IMG/VR virus record: IMGVR_UViG_3300049893_000164 | Span: 1-43,533 of that record | Source of the DNA: a virus | Direction: 5' to 3' (one strand) | Length of the DNA: 43,533 nt | Part shown: positions 6,049 to 13,508 of the stretch, one piece after another | How positions within the stretch are numbered: position 1 is the stretch's first letter | Layout: every line of letters starts with the position of its first letter | The notes under the pieces: generated by a model | Told to the model about the DNA's origin: nothing | Seen by the model: the letters and a program-made list of their open reading frames with translations, nothing else | Database searches by the model: none | Translations under genes and position numbers: made by a program

Positions 6049-6076
6049 ATTTTATTACCTCAAAATCTTTTGTCAA
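6049..6076 (-). promoter_or_regulatory. Sigma70-like promoter for the accessory operon
   Basis: On the minus strand a consensus -35 box TTGACA (6076-6071) is followed after 16 bases by TAAAAT (6054-6049). The interval between the helicase stop and the next gene is AT-rich, unlike the surrounding coding DNA. No gene overlaps it, and the first start codon lies about 30 bases downstream. It probably drives the small genes from 6017 down through the join to 42006. Confidence 0.75.
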
Positions 6077-6078
6077 TA

Positions 6079-7488
6079 CTATTTGAATTTATTTTTACGA
6101 TATTCTTTGATGGCGCTCTTGAGTGCGTTCTGAGTGTCGGCCTTGTCTGCGAGAGCGAGAGCCTGTGCCTGATCCAGTGTGTCAGCCGCCATGATGCGGT
6201 GACAGATGACAGGGACACCCTGCCCCTGGCGACGGATGCGTGCATTGAACTGCTCATACAAGTCGAGGCTCCAGTTCAGTCCGAACCAAACGAGGGTGTG
6301 TCCCTGCCGCTGAAGCCCATCCACGCCATGCCCCATGCTGGCGGGGTGGCCGATCATCAACTGGCACTTACTATTCGCCCACCGGTTCATCGCGTCGTTG
6401 AGTGATTTCTCAGACTTGCACTCTGTCAAGTTGATCGGGTCAAGATCAGCAAAGCGTTTCATGATCCTCTCAGCATCGCTCCGGTACGCATAGCTACACA
6501 GGATAGGCTGACCCTGTGCCTCCTCGATGATGTCTGCCAGAGCATCCAGCTTCTCGTCATGGATCGGCTCCCACAGCGGCATCCCTGGCACCGGATAAAC
6601 GGCACCATTAGCAAACTGGAGGCACTTATTGGTCAGCGATGCTTGGTTGAACATCTCGACCGTGGTACCGCTATCAAGTTGGAGGAAAAACTCTTTCTCC
6701 ATCAGGTCATACTGCGCTCGGATGTTCTCAGGCAGCTCGACCATCACATCATTCACGATCATGTCAGGCAGCGGGTTGTAGTCAGCAGCAGACATCTCAA
6801 GCGTGATGTCTGCAATAAGGTTCTTGATTCCGTCTAACGTGTCTCGATAAGGAATATCTTTTCTCGAATCTCCCGCCTTCTTATACCACTGAGTCATGAA
6901 TTTAGTCTTGGATGTACCCAGTCGATGGCCTTGATCGAGCACGAGATACTGACCATGCAAGTCTTTGTATCCGTTACTGGCGGGAGTACCAGTGAGTCCA
7001 GTGAGCCACTTGAAGTGAGGCAGAATCTTCTTGATGGAATTAACTCGTTGGGTACTGCTGTTCTTCATCTTGCTGATCTCGTCCCACACGATTCCGTCGA
7101 AGGGAAGCGGTTTGTCTTTGGACAGATAGTAGGTGTGCAGAGTCTCTGCGAGCCAGCCGAGGTTCTCATAATTCACCAGATAGATATTGGCTGGCTGCAT
7201 GAGTGCCCGTGTCCGTTGATCCCGAGTGCCTGTGACCATTGAGAACTTGAGACCCTGAGTATGCTGCCACTTGGTCGCCTCTTGCTTCCATACTAGGCGG
7301 CATACTCGTATCGGTGCGACGATGATAACGGCCTTGAGGTATCCGATTCGCAGCAGATACTCGACGCTGGTCAGAGTGATGGCGGTCTTCCCGAGTCCCA
7401 TATCCAACCAAAGAGCAGACTGCTGATGGGTGCATTGGAAATTGACCGCCTTCTGTTGATAGCCGTGGAGTTTGTCAAGCGTGAGCAT
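6079..7488 (-). CDS. SNF2-type DEAD/DEAH-box helicase
   Basis: A 469-residue superfamily 2 protein. Visible motifs, counted from the ATG at 7488: Walker A DMGLGKT (29-35), motif Ia IIVAPIRVC, Walker B WDEIS (about 135-139) where DEAH or DEGH is usual, and motif III LTGTPAS (165-171). The C-terminal domain has MGHGVDGLQ and the motif VI-like FNARIRRQGQ. Phages carry this type next to VRR-NUC and polymerase genes, and it probably remodels or unwinds DNA at replication forks or during recombination. A TTG one codon upstream (7491) is an alternative start. It overlaps the VRR-NUC gene by 14 bases. Confidence 0.9.
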   Translation of the reverse strand: MLTLDKLHGYQQKAVNFQCTHQQSALWLDMGLGKTAITLTSVEYLLRIGYLKAVIIVAPIRVCRLVWKQEATKWQHTQGLKFSMVTGTRDQRTRALMQPANIYLVNYENLGWLAETLHTYYLSKDKPLPFDGIVWDEISKMKNSSTQRVNSIKKILPHFKWLTGLTGTPASNGYKDLHGQYLVLDQGHRLGTSKTKFMTQWYKKAGDSRKDIPYRDTLDGIKNLIADITLEMSAADYNPLPDMIVNDVMVELPENIRAQYDLMEKEFFLQLDSGTTVEMFNQASLTNKCLQFANGAVYPVPGMPLWEPIHDEKLDALADIIEEAQGQPILCSYAYRSDAERIMKRFADLDPINLTECKSEKSLNDAMNRWANSKCQLMIGHPASMGHGVDGLQRQGHTLVWFGLNWSLDLYEQFNARIRRQGQGVPVICHRIMAADTLDQAQALALADKADTQNALKSAIKEYRKNKFK

Positions 7489-7750
7489 CAATCATCGCCT
7501 TTCCACTCTCCACTGAGTCGATCACATAGACAGTGCACCCCTGCTCCCGCAGCCGCTCGTGCTCCCTTGCCTGCATGGGTGTCGGCTTCTTCCCGAGTTG
7601 TTTGAACTCGACAAAGAGCATCCTGCCTCCTGGTGCGATGAAGATGCGATCAGGTACAAACGATCTGCTGGGACTGGTGAATTTGTAGTACAGGAATCTC
7701 AACGAACGGGCGTAGCGACACACTGCTGCCTCAATCTCTTTTTCTAACAC
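7475..7750 (-). CDS. VRR-NUC domain nuclease, 91 aa
   Basis: A stand-alone VRR-NUC domain of the PD-(D/E)XK superfamily. MLEKEIEAAVCRYAR at the start matches the N-terminal helix; the catalytic residues are visible as PD (33-34), E48-x-K50 in VEFKQLG, and the following Gln in TPMQ (60). Starts at GTG (7750) after GAGGATGA. It lies between the polymerase and the helicase and overlaps both, the usual phage arrangement. VRR-NUC proteins cut branched DNA such as Holliday junctions, so a role in resolving replication or recombination intermediates is likely. Confidence 0.9.
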   Translation of the reverse strand: MLEKEIEAAVCRYARSLRFLYYKFTSPSRSFVPDRIFIAPGGRMLFVEFKQLGKKPTPMQAREHERLREQGCTVYVIDSVESGKAMIDAHA

Positions 7751-9585
7751 TATCTCATCCTCAAAGTTATCTTCTCAATCTCACTCGCATAGTACGAGTA
7801 GTCGATGGGTAGTACAGCATCCTTCATGTCGTTGCAGACACAGACTGTCCATCCCTTCTCTACTGCGAACCTGCGCTCCTCTGTCTTACCCTTCAGTGGT
7901 GGCATGATCTTGGTCAGTGTCGCGCCACCCTTCGCCACATAGTAACGCGTGGTGTTCTGCTCCTGCCGCTCGTGTCCCTCGAAGCTAGTCACTAGGCGAC
8001 TGCCTCTCGGCACCTTGAGTCGTAGCATGAAGTCCATCTTGTCAGGCCAGTTCTCAAGAGTCTCAAGGATCGGTACGTCTTTGAGCAACACCATCTCTGC
8101 GATCTTGGGGATGACCAATGCTGACCCGTTCTGGTGCCACTCGATGTCGTACTCGTAGCAGCCTTTGCGTTTGACCCCTTTGGCGCTCTCTGCACAGTAG
8201 TTATTCACGTCCCGAATGAACATCCGTGTGTAACGCACATCCTCAAGCTGCATCCCTGTGACGCCTTGCCACCAATCACAGACCACTTTGACCTGATCCT
8301 CTTTGGATCGTTTCAAATATAAGCAAATCCCATCGGTATTACAAGACAAAATCTTCAGCCCCTCGATCTTCATCAGGTTCTCAGCCAGTAGGCACAAGAG
8401 AAGTTGCCCGTTCAAGGTGATGGACATGGTAAAGAGTGGGTCATAGAACACGGAGAACTTGTTGTTGCTGTCGCCATAAACCCCGTTGAGTGCGAGCTTG
8501 AGCATCGCGTTCTCTGCGGTGCCCTTCTTGTACCCGACTCGTCGCTCCTTGAGGTCTGCGTAAATCTCACAGAACTTCTCGCCCAAGTGTGCGGGTCTGA
8601 ACTTGTTATGGATGGCGAGGCTCGGGTAGTACGAGGTCACATCGAGGTCAAGGATATAGTTGTCATGGTCAGCCTCGATCACCTCGTTCTCAACGGAGCC
8701 ATGGATACCGCCGAGTCCGAAGACGAACGTGAAGCCATTGACTGTCGCAGTCACACCGTCAAAGACTCCCTTGGTCTCACGCACCACTTGCACCTTGAAC
8801 CAGTCGAGGATGCGCTGGAACTCAGGCTGCTCGAACTTGATCCACGGTAGGATCGCCTCCTCAAGCGCGATGGCAGGGCGCACAGTCTGCTTCGGCTTGC
8901 GTCCTGACTGACCGTACTCGTAACACTGGACTCCAGCCTTCTCAAGCTCCATGATGAAGAAGTTTTTACCTATCTTCGTGTCGTTATCGTTCATAAAGTC
9001 ACGGTCATACTTGGTGCTGAGTTCTTCACGGAACCGGATCATATCGAGTGACTTGTGATAGAACAACTTGGTGGCATGGACATCATGCGCGTTGTACTGG
9101 CGCAGCATGGCGATCTGTTCTCGGTTCAGGACTGTACCCACTGGGAACGGTAGGTCTTGCAGACTTTCCATCCTCATGTTGAACTCAAGCGCCTTGAGAC
9201 TCGTGGCGCGTGCGTGGTTGTCGAAGTGGTGGATCAGGTACAGGTCAATCTGCTCAATGTGACGATCTGACGGATAGACCATGTGTGCCCATCGGTTCTC
9301 GTCCTGAGAGAAGATGATCGCCTGTGCTTTGTCATAGAGCATCTTGGCACTGACATTGCCTCGCTGCTGGATGAACAGATGCGTCACAGGATAGTCGAAT
9401 CCGACATTGTTGAACCCGATCAACTTGGCTCTCTGCTGACTCAGCCACGCGAACCACTCCAGCAGTGCCACCGAGTCGTTCTTGAACTCGCTGATCTCGA
9501 AGCACCACTTGAGAGGGTAGTCCGCGTGCTCCGCTGACAGCGTGAAGCAGTTGGGGTATGTTTCAATGTCAAAGATGATATTCAT
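7750..9585 (-). CDS. Family B DNA polymerase
   Basis: A 611-residue replicative polymerase with 3'-5' exonuclease. Exo I FDIE (D6, E8), Exo II NNVGFD (59-64) and Exo III YNAHD (164-168) are complete. Polymerase motif A is DLDVTSYYPS (313-322), motif B KLALNGVYG (363-371) and motif C CNTDG (415-419). Motif C in most family B enzymes is DTDS; here the first Asp is Asn and the Ser is Gly. No terminal-protein-priming insertions are obvious, and priming is probably by the primase at 13781. The start overlaps the preceding stop (ATGA), and the TAG stop overlaps the VRR-NUC start. Confidence 0.93.
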   Translation of the reverse strand: MNIIFDIETYPNCFTLSAEHADYPLKWCFEISEFKNDSVALLEWFAWLSQQRAKLIGFNNVGFDYPVTHLFIQQRGNVSAKMLYDKAQAIIFSQDENRWAHMVYPSDRHIEQIDLYLIHHFDNHARATSLKALEFNMRMESLQDLPFPVGTVLNREQIAMLRQYNAHDVHATKLFYHKSLDMIRFREELSTKYDRDFMNDNDTKIGKNFFIMELEKAGVQCYEYGQSGRKPKQTVRPAIALEEAILPWIKFEQPEFQRILDWFKVQVVRETKGVFDGVTATVNGFTFVFGLGGIHGSVENEVIEADHDNYILDLDVTSYYPSLAIHNKFRPAHLGEKFCEIYADLKERRVGYKKGTAENAMLKLALNGVYGDSNNKFSVFYDPLFTMSITLNGQLLLCLLAENLMKIEGLKILSCNTDGICLYLKRSKEDQVKVVCDWWQGVTGMQLEDVRYTRMFIRDVNNYCAESAKGVKRKGCYEYDIEWHQNGSALVIPKIAEMVLLKDVPILETLENWPDKMDFMLRLKVPRGSRLVTSFEGHERQEQNTTRYYVAKGGATLTKIMPPLKGKTEERRFAVEKGWTVCVCNDMKDAVLPIDYSYYASEIEKITLRMR

Positions 9586-10037
9586 TTGACTCTGAGACTC
9601 CCACTGGCGTATCGCAAGTTGTTTTTCTTCATGGATATTCGAGTCTCAATACAGTTGTCCCTGACAATGTTATCAACAGTCGGAGTATTGCGAGACAGCT
9701 TCAACGCTCTTGAGAGTTTGCGATCAGCAGAAGATACATAGGCTTCAATCTGCACCTTGTTCTCAGAAGGTAGCAATATCCTATAGTTCCCATTGTCATT
9801 CTTGATATACATCCCTCGACCAAGAAGAACATTCCGAACATAGTCAATTGCCGCCATCTCCATGAGTGCCACAGAGTCAAGTTCTCGCTTCACTTGTTGG
9901 ATAGTCTTACCCTCGATTGAGGGCAGGGGCAGGTCAAGATGGTTGCGAACATCCTCTCCGAGAATCACTGCTCCATACTCCAGTTGCTTCTCGGAATCCA
10001 GTTTAGATAACAGGTCTTTACCGTCACGATTAGCCAT
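9582..10037 (-). CDS. Replication-block protein of unknown function, 151 aa
   Basis: The start is set at the ATG at 10037 (MANRDGKDLLSKLDSEK) with GAGGTG four bases upstream. It overlaps the preceding gene by eight bases. The longer frame to 10094 lies inside that gene. The protein is basic and helical (DRKLSRALKLSRN near residue 110). No domain is recognised. Its position directly before the polymerase, with an ATGA overlap, argues for a role in DNA replication or as a polymerase accessory factor (inference). Confidence 0.75.
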   Translation of the reverse strand: MANRDGKDLLSKLDSEKQLEYGAVILGEDVRNHLDLPLPSIEGKTIQQVKRELDSVALMEMAAIDYVRNVLLGRGMYIKNDNGNYRILLPSENKVQIEAYVSSADRKLSRALKLSRNTPTVDNIVRDNCIETRISMKKNNLRYASGSLRVK

Positions 10038-10626
10038 TTGACACCTCTGCTTCCGCACGACCGAACGTAGGACGAAAATCACCATAACCAACATACTTGG
10101 CGGTGCGAGTCACGATTGATCTGAGTCCTGTCAGATCAACCACGGTATCATCGAACTCGATAACAGTATCGAACTTCCATTTCTTGAAGATCGGGAAATC
10201 TTTTGCGACACGAATATTCTGCTGCGGGAGAATCTTACGATGGCGAAACATCGGGTTCATTACAACGTCGGTAATTGTCTTAACCTTATCCATCCCATCA
10301 TAATAGAGCTTCGCTTTATCGTCGGTCGCAAAGATACCGCCTCGCATCTTATCCTTCCCTACCTTAACGATACCGAAGGCGGCAGTGACAATCTGCTCAG
10401 TCAGCCAACGAGTCGGGACATAGACACCAATCTCACTGTCAAAATAAATCTTTGACTCCGTTTCAATGTTACCGAGTTCAATCAAGTCCTCCTCTGTTTT
10501 GGATTTCTTCGCCATGAGGGGTTTCTTCAATTTCGTGTAGCTATTGAATGGATCGACAGTCTGAGGATTGTTCTGGAGCAGATAGTTGATACCAGTGATG
10601 CTGATGTGGGCTTGTTGAATTGACAT
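10030..10626 (-). CDS. Conserved phage protein of the replication block, 198 aa
   Basis: Begins MSIQQAHISITGINYLLQNN after the repeated leader AAGGAGATTTACC. I recognise the pattern AHISITG...NNPQTVD...VPTRWL...GDFRPTFGR as recurring in phages, function unknown. The protein is beta-rich with a conserved C-terminal YVGYGDFRPTFG. It is the first gene after the repeat array at 10680-11155, so its mRNA probably carries the array in its leader. That makes it a candidate partner or regulated target of the array (inference). Confidence 0.8.
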   Translation of the reverse strand: MSIQQAHISITGINYLLQNNPQTVDPFNSYTKLKKPLMAKKSKTEEDLIELGNIETESKIYFDSEIGVYVPTRWLTEQIVTAAFGIVKVGKDKMRGGIFATDDKAKLYYDGMDKVKTITDVVMNPMFRHRKILPQQNIRVAKDFPIFKKWKFDTVIEFDDTVVDLTGLRSIVTRTAKYVGYGDFRPTFGRAEAEVSNG

Positions 10627-10679
10627 GGTAAATCTCCTTATTCAGTTAATAAAAGGTCGGGAGTATTCCCTTCCAGTTT

Positions 10680-10725
10680 GAGTCCTAAGTGACTCGGGAC
10701 GCACCCTCGTTAGAAGATGCGACCC
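10680..10725 (-). repeat. Double-hairpin linker after pentamer run A
   Basis: Hairpin 1 pairs the 10-mers at 10725-10716 and 10705-10696 with one U-U mismatch and one G.U. Hairpin 2 pairs GAGUC with GACUC (10695-10691 with 10684-10680). This is the last linker before the leader of the gene at 10626. Its sequence differs from the other linkers while keeping the same fold. Confidence 0.7.
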
Positions 10726-10786
10726 GCGTAACTTTGCGATGCGGTGCTTTACCCTGTACTGTGGTGCCCTGCACTGCGTTGCTCTT

Positions 10787-10836
10787 GAATCAACCTAAGT
10801 CGACTCGGGTAGGAGACTGTTACCAATTCCCTGACC
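10787..10836 (-). repeat. Double-hairpin linker between pentamer runs B and A
   Basis: Hairpin 1 has GGU/ACC and GGGA/UCUC helices (10836-10834 with 10810-10808; 10831-10828 with 10816-10813) separated by a 2x2 internal loop. Hairpin 2 pairs GAGUC with GAUUC (10806-10802 with 10791-10787), using a G.U where linkers A and C have G-C. Run A begins four bases after it. Confidence 0.65.
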
Positions 10837-10898
10837 GCGTTAACTTTGCCTTGTTTTGCTTTGCATTGCTGTGCGCTACAGTGCAGTGCATTGCACTT

Positions 10899-10942
10899 GA
10901 GTCTAGTGACTCGGACTATCCCCTGTCACCAAGAGATAATCC
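10899..10942 (-). repeat. Double-hairpin linker between pentamer runs C and B
   Basis: Hairpin 1 pairs GGAUUAUC with GAUAGUCC (10942-10935 with 10920-10913), eight pairs including one U.G. Hairpin 2 pairs GAGUC with GACUC around a four-base loop (10912-10908 with 10903-10899). The hairpin 1 sequence is unrelated to that of linkers B and D, so structure rather than sequence is kept. Confidence 0.7.
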
Positions 10943-11003
10943 GCGTAACTCTGCCGTGCCTTGCATTACTCTACAGTACCATACGTTGCTCCGCATTGCG
11001 TTT

Positions 11004-11053
11004 GAATCAACCTAAGTCGACTCGGGTAGGAGACTGTTGCCAATCCCCTGACC
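11004..11053 (-). repeat. Double-hairpin linker between pentamer runs D and C
   Basis: Near copy of linker B. Hairpin 1 uses GGU/ACC and a GGGG/UCUC helix with two G.U pairs. Hairpin 2 pairs GAGUC with GAUUC (11023-11019 with 11008-11004). The AAGTCGACTCGGGTAGGAG stretch (plus strand) is identical in linkers B and D. Confidence 0.65.
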
Positions 11054-11115
11054 GCGTTAACTTTTCTGTACCTTACGATACGCTGCCTTGTGATGCCGTT
11101 CCGTGCGTTGCCATT

Positions 11116-11155
11116 GATGGTTTCCCATCCCATAGTCGCCTGTCACACGACTATG
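11116..11155 (-). repeat. Leader double hairpin before pentamer run D
   Basis: A perfect 8-base-pair hairpin CATAGTCG/CGACTATG with a 9-base loop (11155-11131) starts eight bases after the stop of the DUF2815 gene. Next comes a GATGG/CCATC hairpin closed by a GAAA tetraloop (11129-11116). This reproduces the hairpin 1 plus hairpin 2 plan of the later linkers with different sequences. Run D again begins exactly four bases later. Confidence 0.75.
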
Positions 11156-11162
11156 AACTAGG

Positions 11163-11849
11163 TTAGCCGAGGAACGAAGGAACGCCGGGGATACCTGGGA
11201 ACGGAGCCGGGGCAGGAGCCACAGCACCGAACACAGGAGCGACTGGCATACCCACTGGTGCAGCACCGGCTACCGCGCCGAACATAGCTGACGCATCGAC
11301 AACACCTTCACCGAACGGCTCACCGTCAGCCGCAAACTGGACAGCTACCAGATCAGCACGAATACCGATACCTGTGTCGTTCTGTTGGAGCCACGGCTTC
11401 ACGACCGCGTTGATGTAGCACCCGCCATACATCTTGCGTGCGATCATCTGACACGCCATCGTGTTAGCAGGATCAGTGGGACGACCATCAGGTTGAATCA
11501 TCTGCGGCATGTTCTTGCTGCTTGCCGAGATATAGACCTTGCCGGCGTAACCCTTGCGAACTTGGAAGGTCTTGGAATCGACCTTCTCCTCACCAGTACC
11601 ATAGCATCGCTGCTTCCGGTTAGCCTGAATCTGCTGCATCGCGTTGCCAGCGTTCTCAAGCCACTTCGCTTGCGCCAGCTTCGCGTACTGCTGCATGAAC
11701 TGACCGAACGCGGGATCATTCGGCTCCAGCAACAGGTCGCAGTTGTAGGTGACACGCTTGTTACCTGTTACCTTGTCGGTCTGAGTCTGAGGTTCGGCAA
11801 GGTGGGGGAAGGAAAGACGGGCGCGGGTAATCATAATGAGGTCTGACAT
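11163..11849 (-). CDS. DUF2815 protein, ssDNA-binding-like, 228 aa
   Basis: The start is the ATG at 11849 (MSDLIMITRARLSFPHL) behind the leader GGAGATTTACC. The frame extends 19 codons further but without a binding site. RARLSFPHLAEPQ near the start, a central YISASSKNMPQMI and KMYGGCYINAVVKPW are typical of DUF2815. That family is usually found beside phage polymerases and thought to act like T7 gp2.5 (family knowledge). The last 40 residues are Gly/Pro/Ala-rich (GAVAPAPAPFPGIPG), resembling a flexible tail. Its stop lies eight bases before the hairpin array. Confidence 0.88.
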   Translation of the reverse strand: MSDLIMITRARLSFPHLAEPQTQTDKVTGNKRVTYNCDLLLEPNDPAFGQFMQQYAKLAQAKWLENAGNAMQQIQANRKQRCYGTGEEKVDSKTFQVRKGYAGKVYISASSKNMPQMIQPDGRPTDPANTMACQMIARKMYGGCYINAVVKPWLQQNDTGIGIRADLVAVQFAADGEPFGEGVVDASAMFGAVAGAAPVGMPVAPVFGAVAPAPAPFPGIPGVPSFLG

Positions 11850-11859
11850 GGTAAATCTC

Positions 11860-13101
11860 CTAAGAAAGAAAAGAAGGAAGAACAGGGCTAAACATAGATT
11901 CGGCACTTGCTACAGCAGGGCGAGGGTCGGACTCAGCGACTACCTGCAACGCACCTTCGGACTTCTTGATGTATTCTGAAGCCATGAGTTTGAGTTGTCG
12001 TTCGGTCAGCATGACCTTCTCACCCTTCTTCTCCCAAGAAACTTTCTCAGCCTGTGCCGGGCTGATGAGTTTGGTTTGAAACAGCGCGGCCTTGGGAATG
12101 CCGAACTTCTTGAGCTTCTCTGCCATCACAGCCTCGTCATAGACCCATGCTCGACTACCACGACCCCTGACAGTCTTGAGTCCTGAGATGTTGTTACCAG
12201 CCTTGATGCGGTTCAGCGCCTCCTCCTCGGCCTTCTCAAGCATCTGCCGGATCAACGGTGCAGCAAGGATGATCTCCTTCAACTGCTCGTCGGTCATGGT
12301 GGAAGGGTCTTTATCAGCCGCTTGTTGAGCCACGTCCAGATTGGCGAACTCGATGCCACTGGCCTTCATTGCGGACTCAGCACGAGCGGTACAGGCTCCA
12401 GCGTGAGCACAGTATTTGCACTGTGAGTCACCTGGGACGTAAGGCGCGTCCGGTTTATCGGTCGCATCAGCCTCGTCCTTGAGTTTGTCAGCGTTGGACA
12501 GAAACTCGATCACCGAAGTCTCATACGACGAGACTCCCGGCATCCCCTTTAGCCTGAGCTTCGGCTGGATAATGGTGAGCCTGATCGTCTTGAATCGACT
12601 GATCGATCCATCAACGTAGAACGGACTCAGGACACCGTAGCCATACTGCTCAAGCTGTGGGTTGTTCTCCGCACTGACCACGTTCATACCGTCCTTGTAG
12701 TCGATCAGCTCAATCCAGTCAGGCCCGATCAATGTGACATCCACTGTGCCACTCATGTCGTCCCTACCCAACAGCAGTTTGGGATCGACCTTGCGCTCAG
12801 ATAGTACCTGGACACCGTTGGTGGCTCTGCCCCAGATGTAGTCAAGTGCGAACTGCACTCGCTCCACGCGATCAGAATCCACCTTGAACTCGCCATCGTG
12901 ATCGGTCAGCACCATGCCTGAGTAACAGACGGCAGGCAGACCCTCCTTGAGCGCCTTCTCGATGACGGTGTGGGTATGCGTACCATCGGTGGCTGCTGCA
13001 CCAGAGGCCCGCTCAGGGTACTTAGCCTCCTCGCGCACACTGGCAGGACACTTGCCCCACCTGTGCCGCGCTGAAGGACTCAGCTTCGCGTGGTCGCTCA
13101 T
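11860..13101 (-). CDS. DUF2800 PD-(D/E)XK nuclease, 413 aa
   Basis: Begins MSDHAKLSPSARHRWGKCP, the typical start of DUF2800 proteins. The nuclease core is visible as GTVDV (D121) and ELIDYKDG (D134-Y-K136), the PD-(D/E)XK signature also found in Cas4/RecB-like exonucleases. Three Cys (228, 231, 237) in CKYCAHAGACTARA may join a metal or Fe-S site. Phages carry it together with DUF2815 and a polymerase, and it probably processes DNA ends for recombination or replication. The start overlaps the preceding stop (ATGA). The TAG stop is 10 bases before the DUF2815 start. Confidence 0.88.
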   Translation of the reverse strand: MSDHAKLSPSARHRWGKCPASVREEAKYPERASGAAATDGTHTHTVIEKALKEGLPAVCYSGMVLTDHDGEFKVDSDRVERVQFALDYIWGRATNGVQVLSERKVDPKLLLGRDDMSGTVDVTLIGPDWIELIDYKDGMNVVSAENNPQLEQYGYGVLSPFYVDGSISRFKTIRLTIIQPKLRLKGMPGVSSYETSVIEFLSNADKLKDEADATDKPDAPYVPGDSQCKYCAHAGACTARAESAMKASGIEFANLDVAQQAADKDPSTMTDEQLKEIILAAPLIRQMLEKAEEEALNRIKAGNNISGLKTVRGRGSRAWVYDEAVMAEKLKKFGIPKAALFQTKLISPAQAEKVSWEKKGEKVMLTERQLKLMASEYIKKSEGALQVVAESDPRPAVASAESMFSPVLPSFLS

Positions 13102-13508
13102 TTCAGTGCCTCAACTCCGGCGAACAGAGCAGGGTATTGATCTGCGCGGACATCATTGATATTCTGATGCCCGAGACCACCCAGCACCTCGGCAATCTTC
13201 GCACCCTTCTCCGGCCCCAAGGATTTGTACGCATCCATGACGTACTGGAGCATACCTTTCGCGTCGGTGAAGGGTGCCGTGACCGTAGTCACCTGGACAG
13301 GTGCTGCCGCTACGGGAGCAGCGGGGGTAGACGCAGGGGCAGCAGGTGCCACGGGTGCGGGTACAGGGGTCACAGGAGCGGGAGGGGCAGAAGGTATCGG
13401 GGTAACAGGAATGGTAACCGGCGCATGTTCAGCAGGTACGGTGCCAATTTTAACAGCGATGGTCTCAAGGGCAGCAGCAATACGGGACAGGTCTTTCTCA
13501 ATTGACAT
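13098..13508 (-). CDS. Two-domain protein with Pro/Ala linker, 136 aa
   Basis: The N-terminal helix MSIEKDLSRIAAALETIAVKI (about residues 1-22) is followed by a linker of roughly 50 residues composed almost only of Pro, Ala, Val and Thr. A C-terminal helical domain begins near FTDAKGMLQYVMDAYKSLG. It is preceded by the shared leader AAGGAGATTTACC. The layout is like proteins that tether two partners, perhaps within the replication machinery. No catalytic motif and no recognised family. Confidence 0.75.
   Translation of the reverse strand: MSIEKDLSRIAAALETIAVKIGTVPAEHAPVTIPVTPIPSAPPAPVTPVPAPVAPAAPASTPAAPVAAAPVQVTTVTAPFTDAKGMLQYVMDAYKSLGPEKGAKIAEVLGGLGHQNINDVRADQYPALFAGVEALK

Larger units (their letters stand above)
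10680..11155 (-). ncRNA. Array of four pentamer-repeat RNA units with double hairpins
   Basis: A 535-base gap between two replication genes has no gene. On the minus strand it is built of four units (spacing 111, 106 and 111 bases). Each has a 50-nt run of ten in-phase pentamers G-Y-A-N-N: 11111-11062, 10999-10950, 10894-10845, 10782-10733. Position 1 is G in 36 of 40 and position 3 is A in 39 of 40; positions 4-5 vary freely. Each run begins exactly 4 nt after a hairpin and ends with GTTACGC or GTTAACGC, then hairpin 1, then hairpin 2. The imperfect stem pairs examined are G.U on this strand and would be A.C on the other, so an RNA product is indicated. The period of five excludes a protein. 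Confidence 0.85.

Noticed and set aside
10680-11155. Considered the array as a CRISPR array or a TIGR-type guide array
   Set aside because: Linkers are not identical repeats, variable runs are constrained at three of five positions, and no Cas or Tas gene is present; resemblance is only in alternation.
10689-11166. Plus-strand open frames across the pentamer array (Cys/Leu/Ala-rich)
   Set aside because: A period of five bases visits all three frames in turn, giving pseudo-repetitive translations; there is no start site and the stem pairs point to minus-strand RNA.
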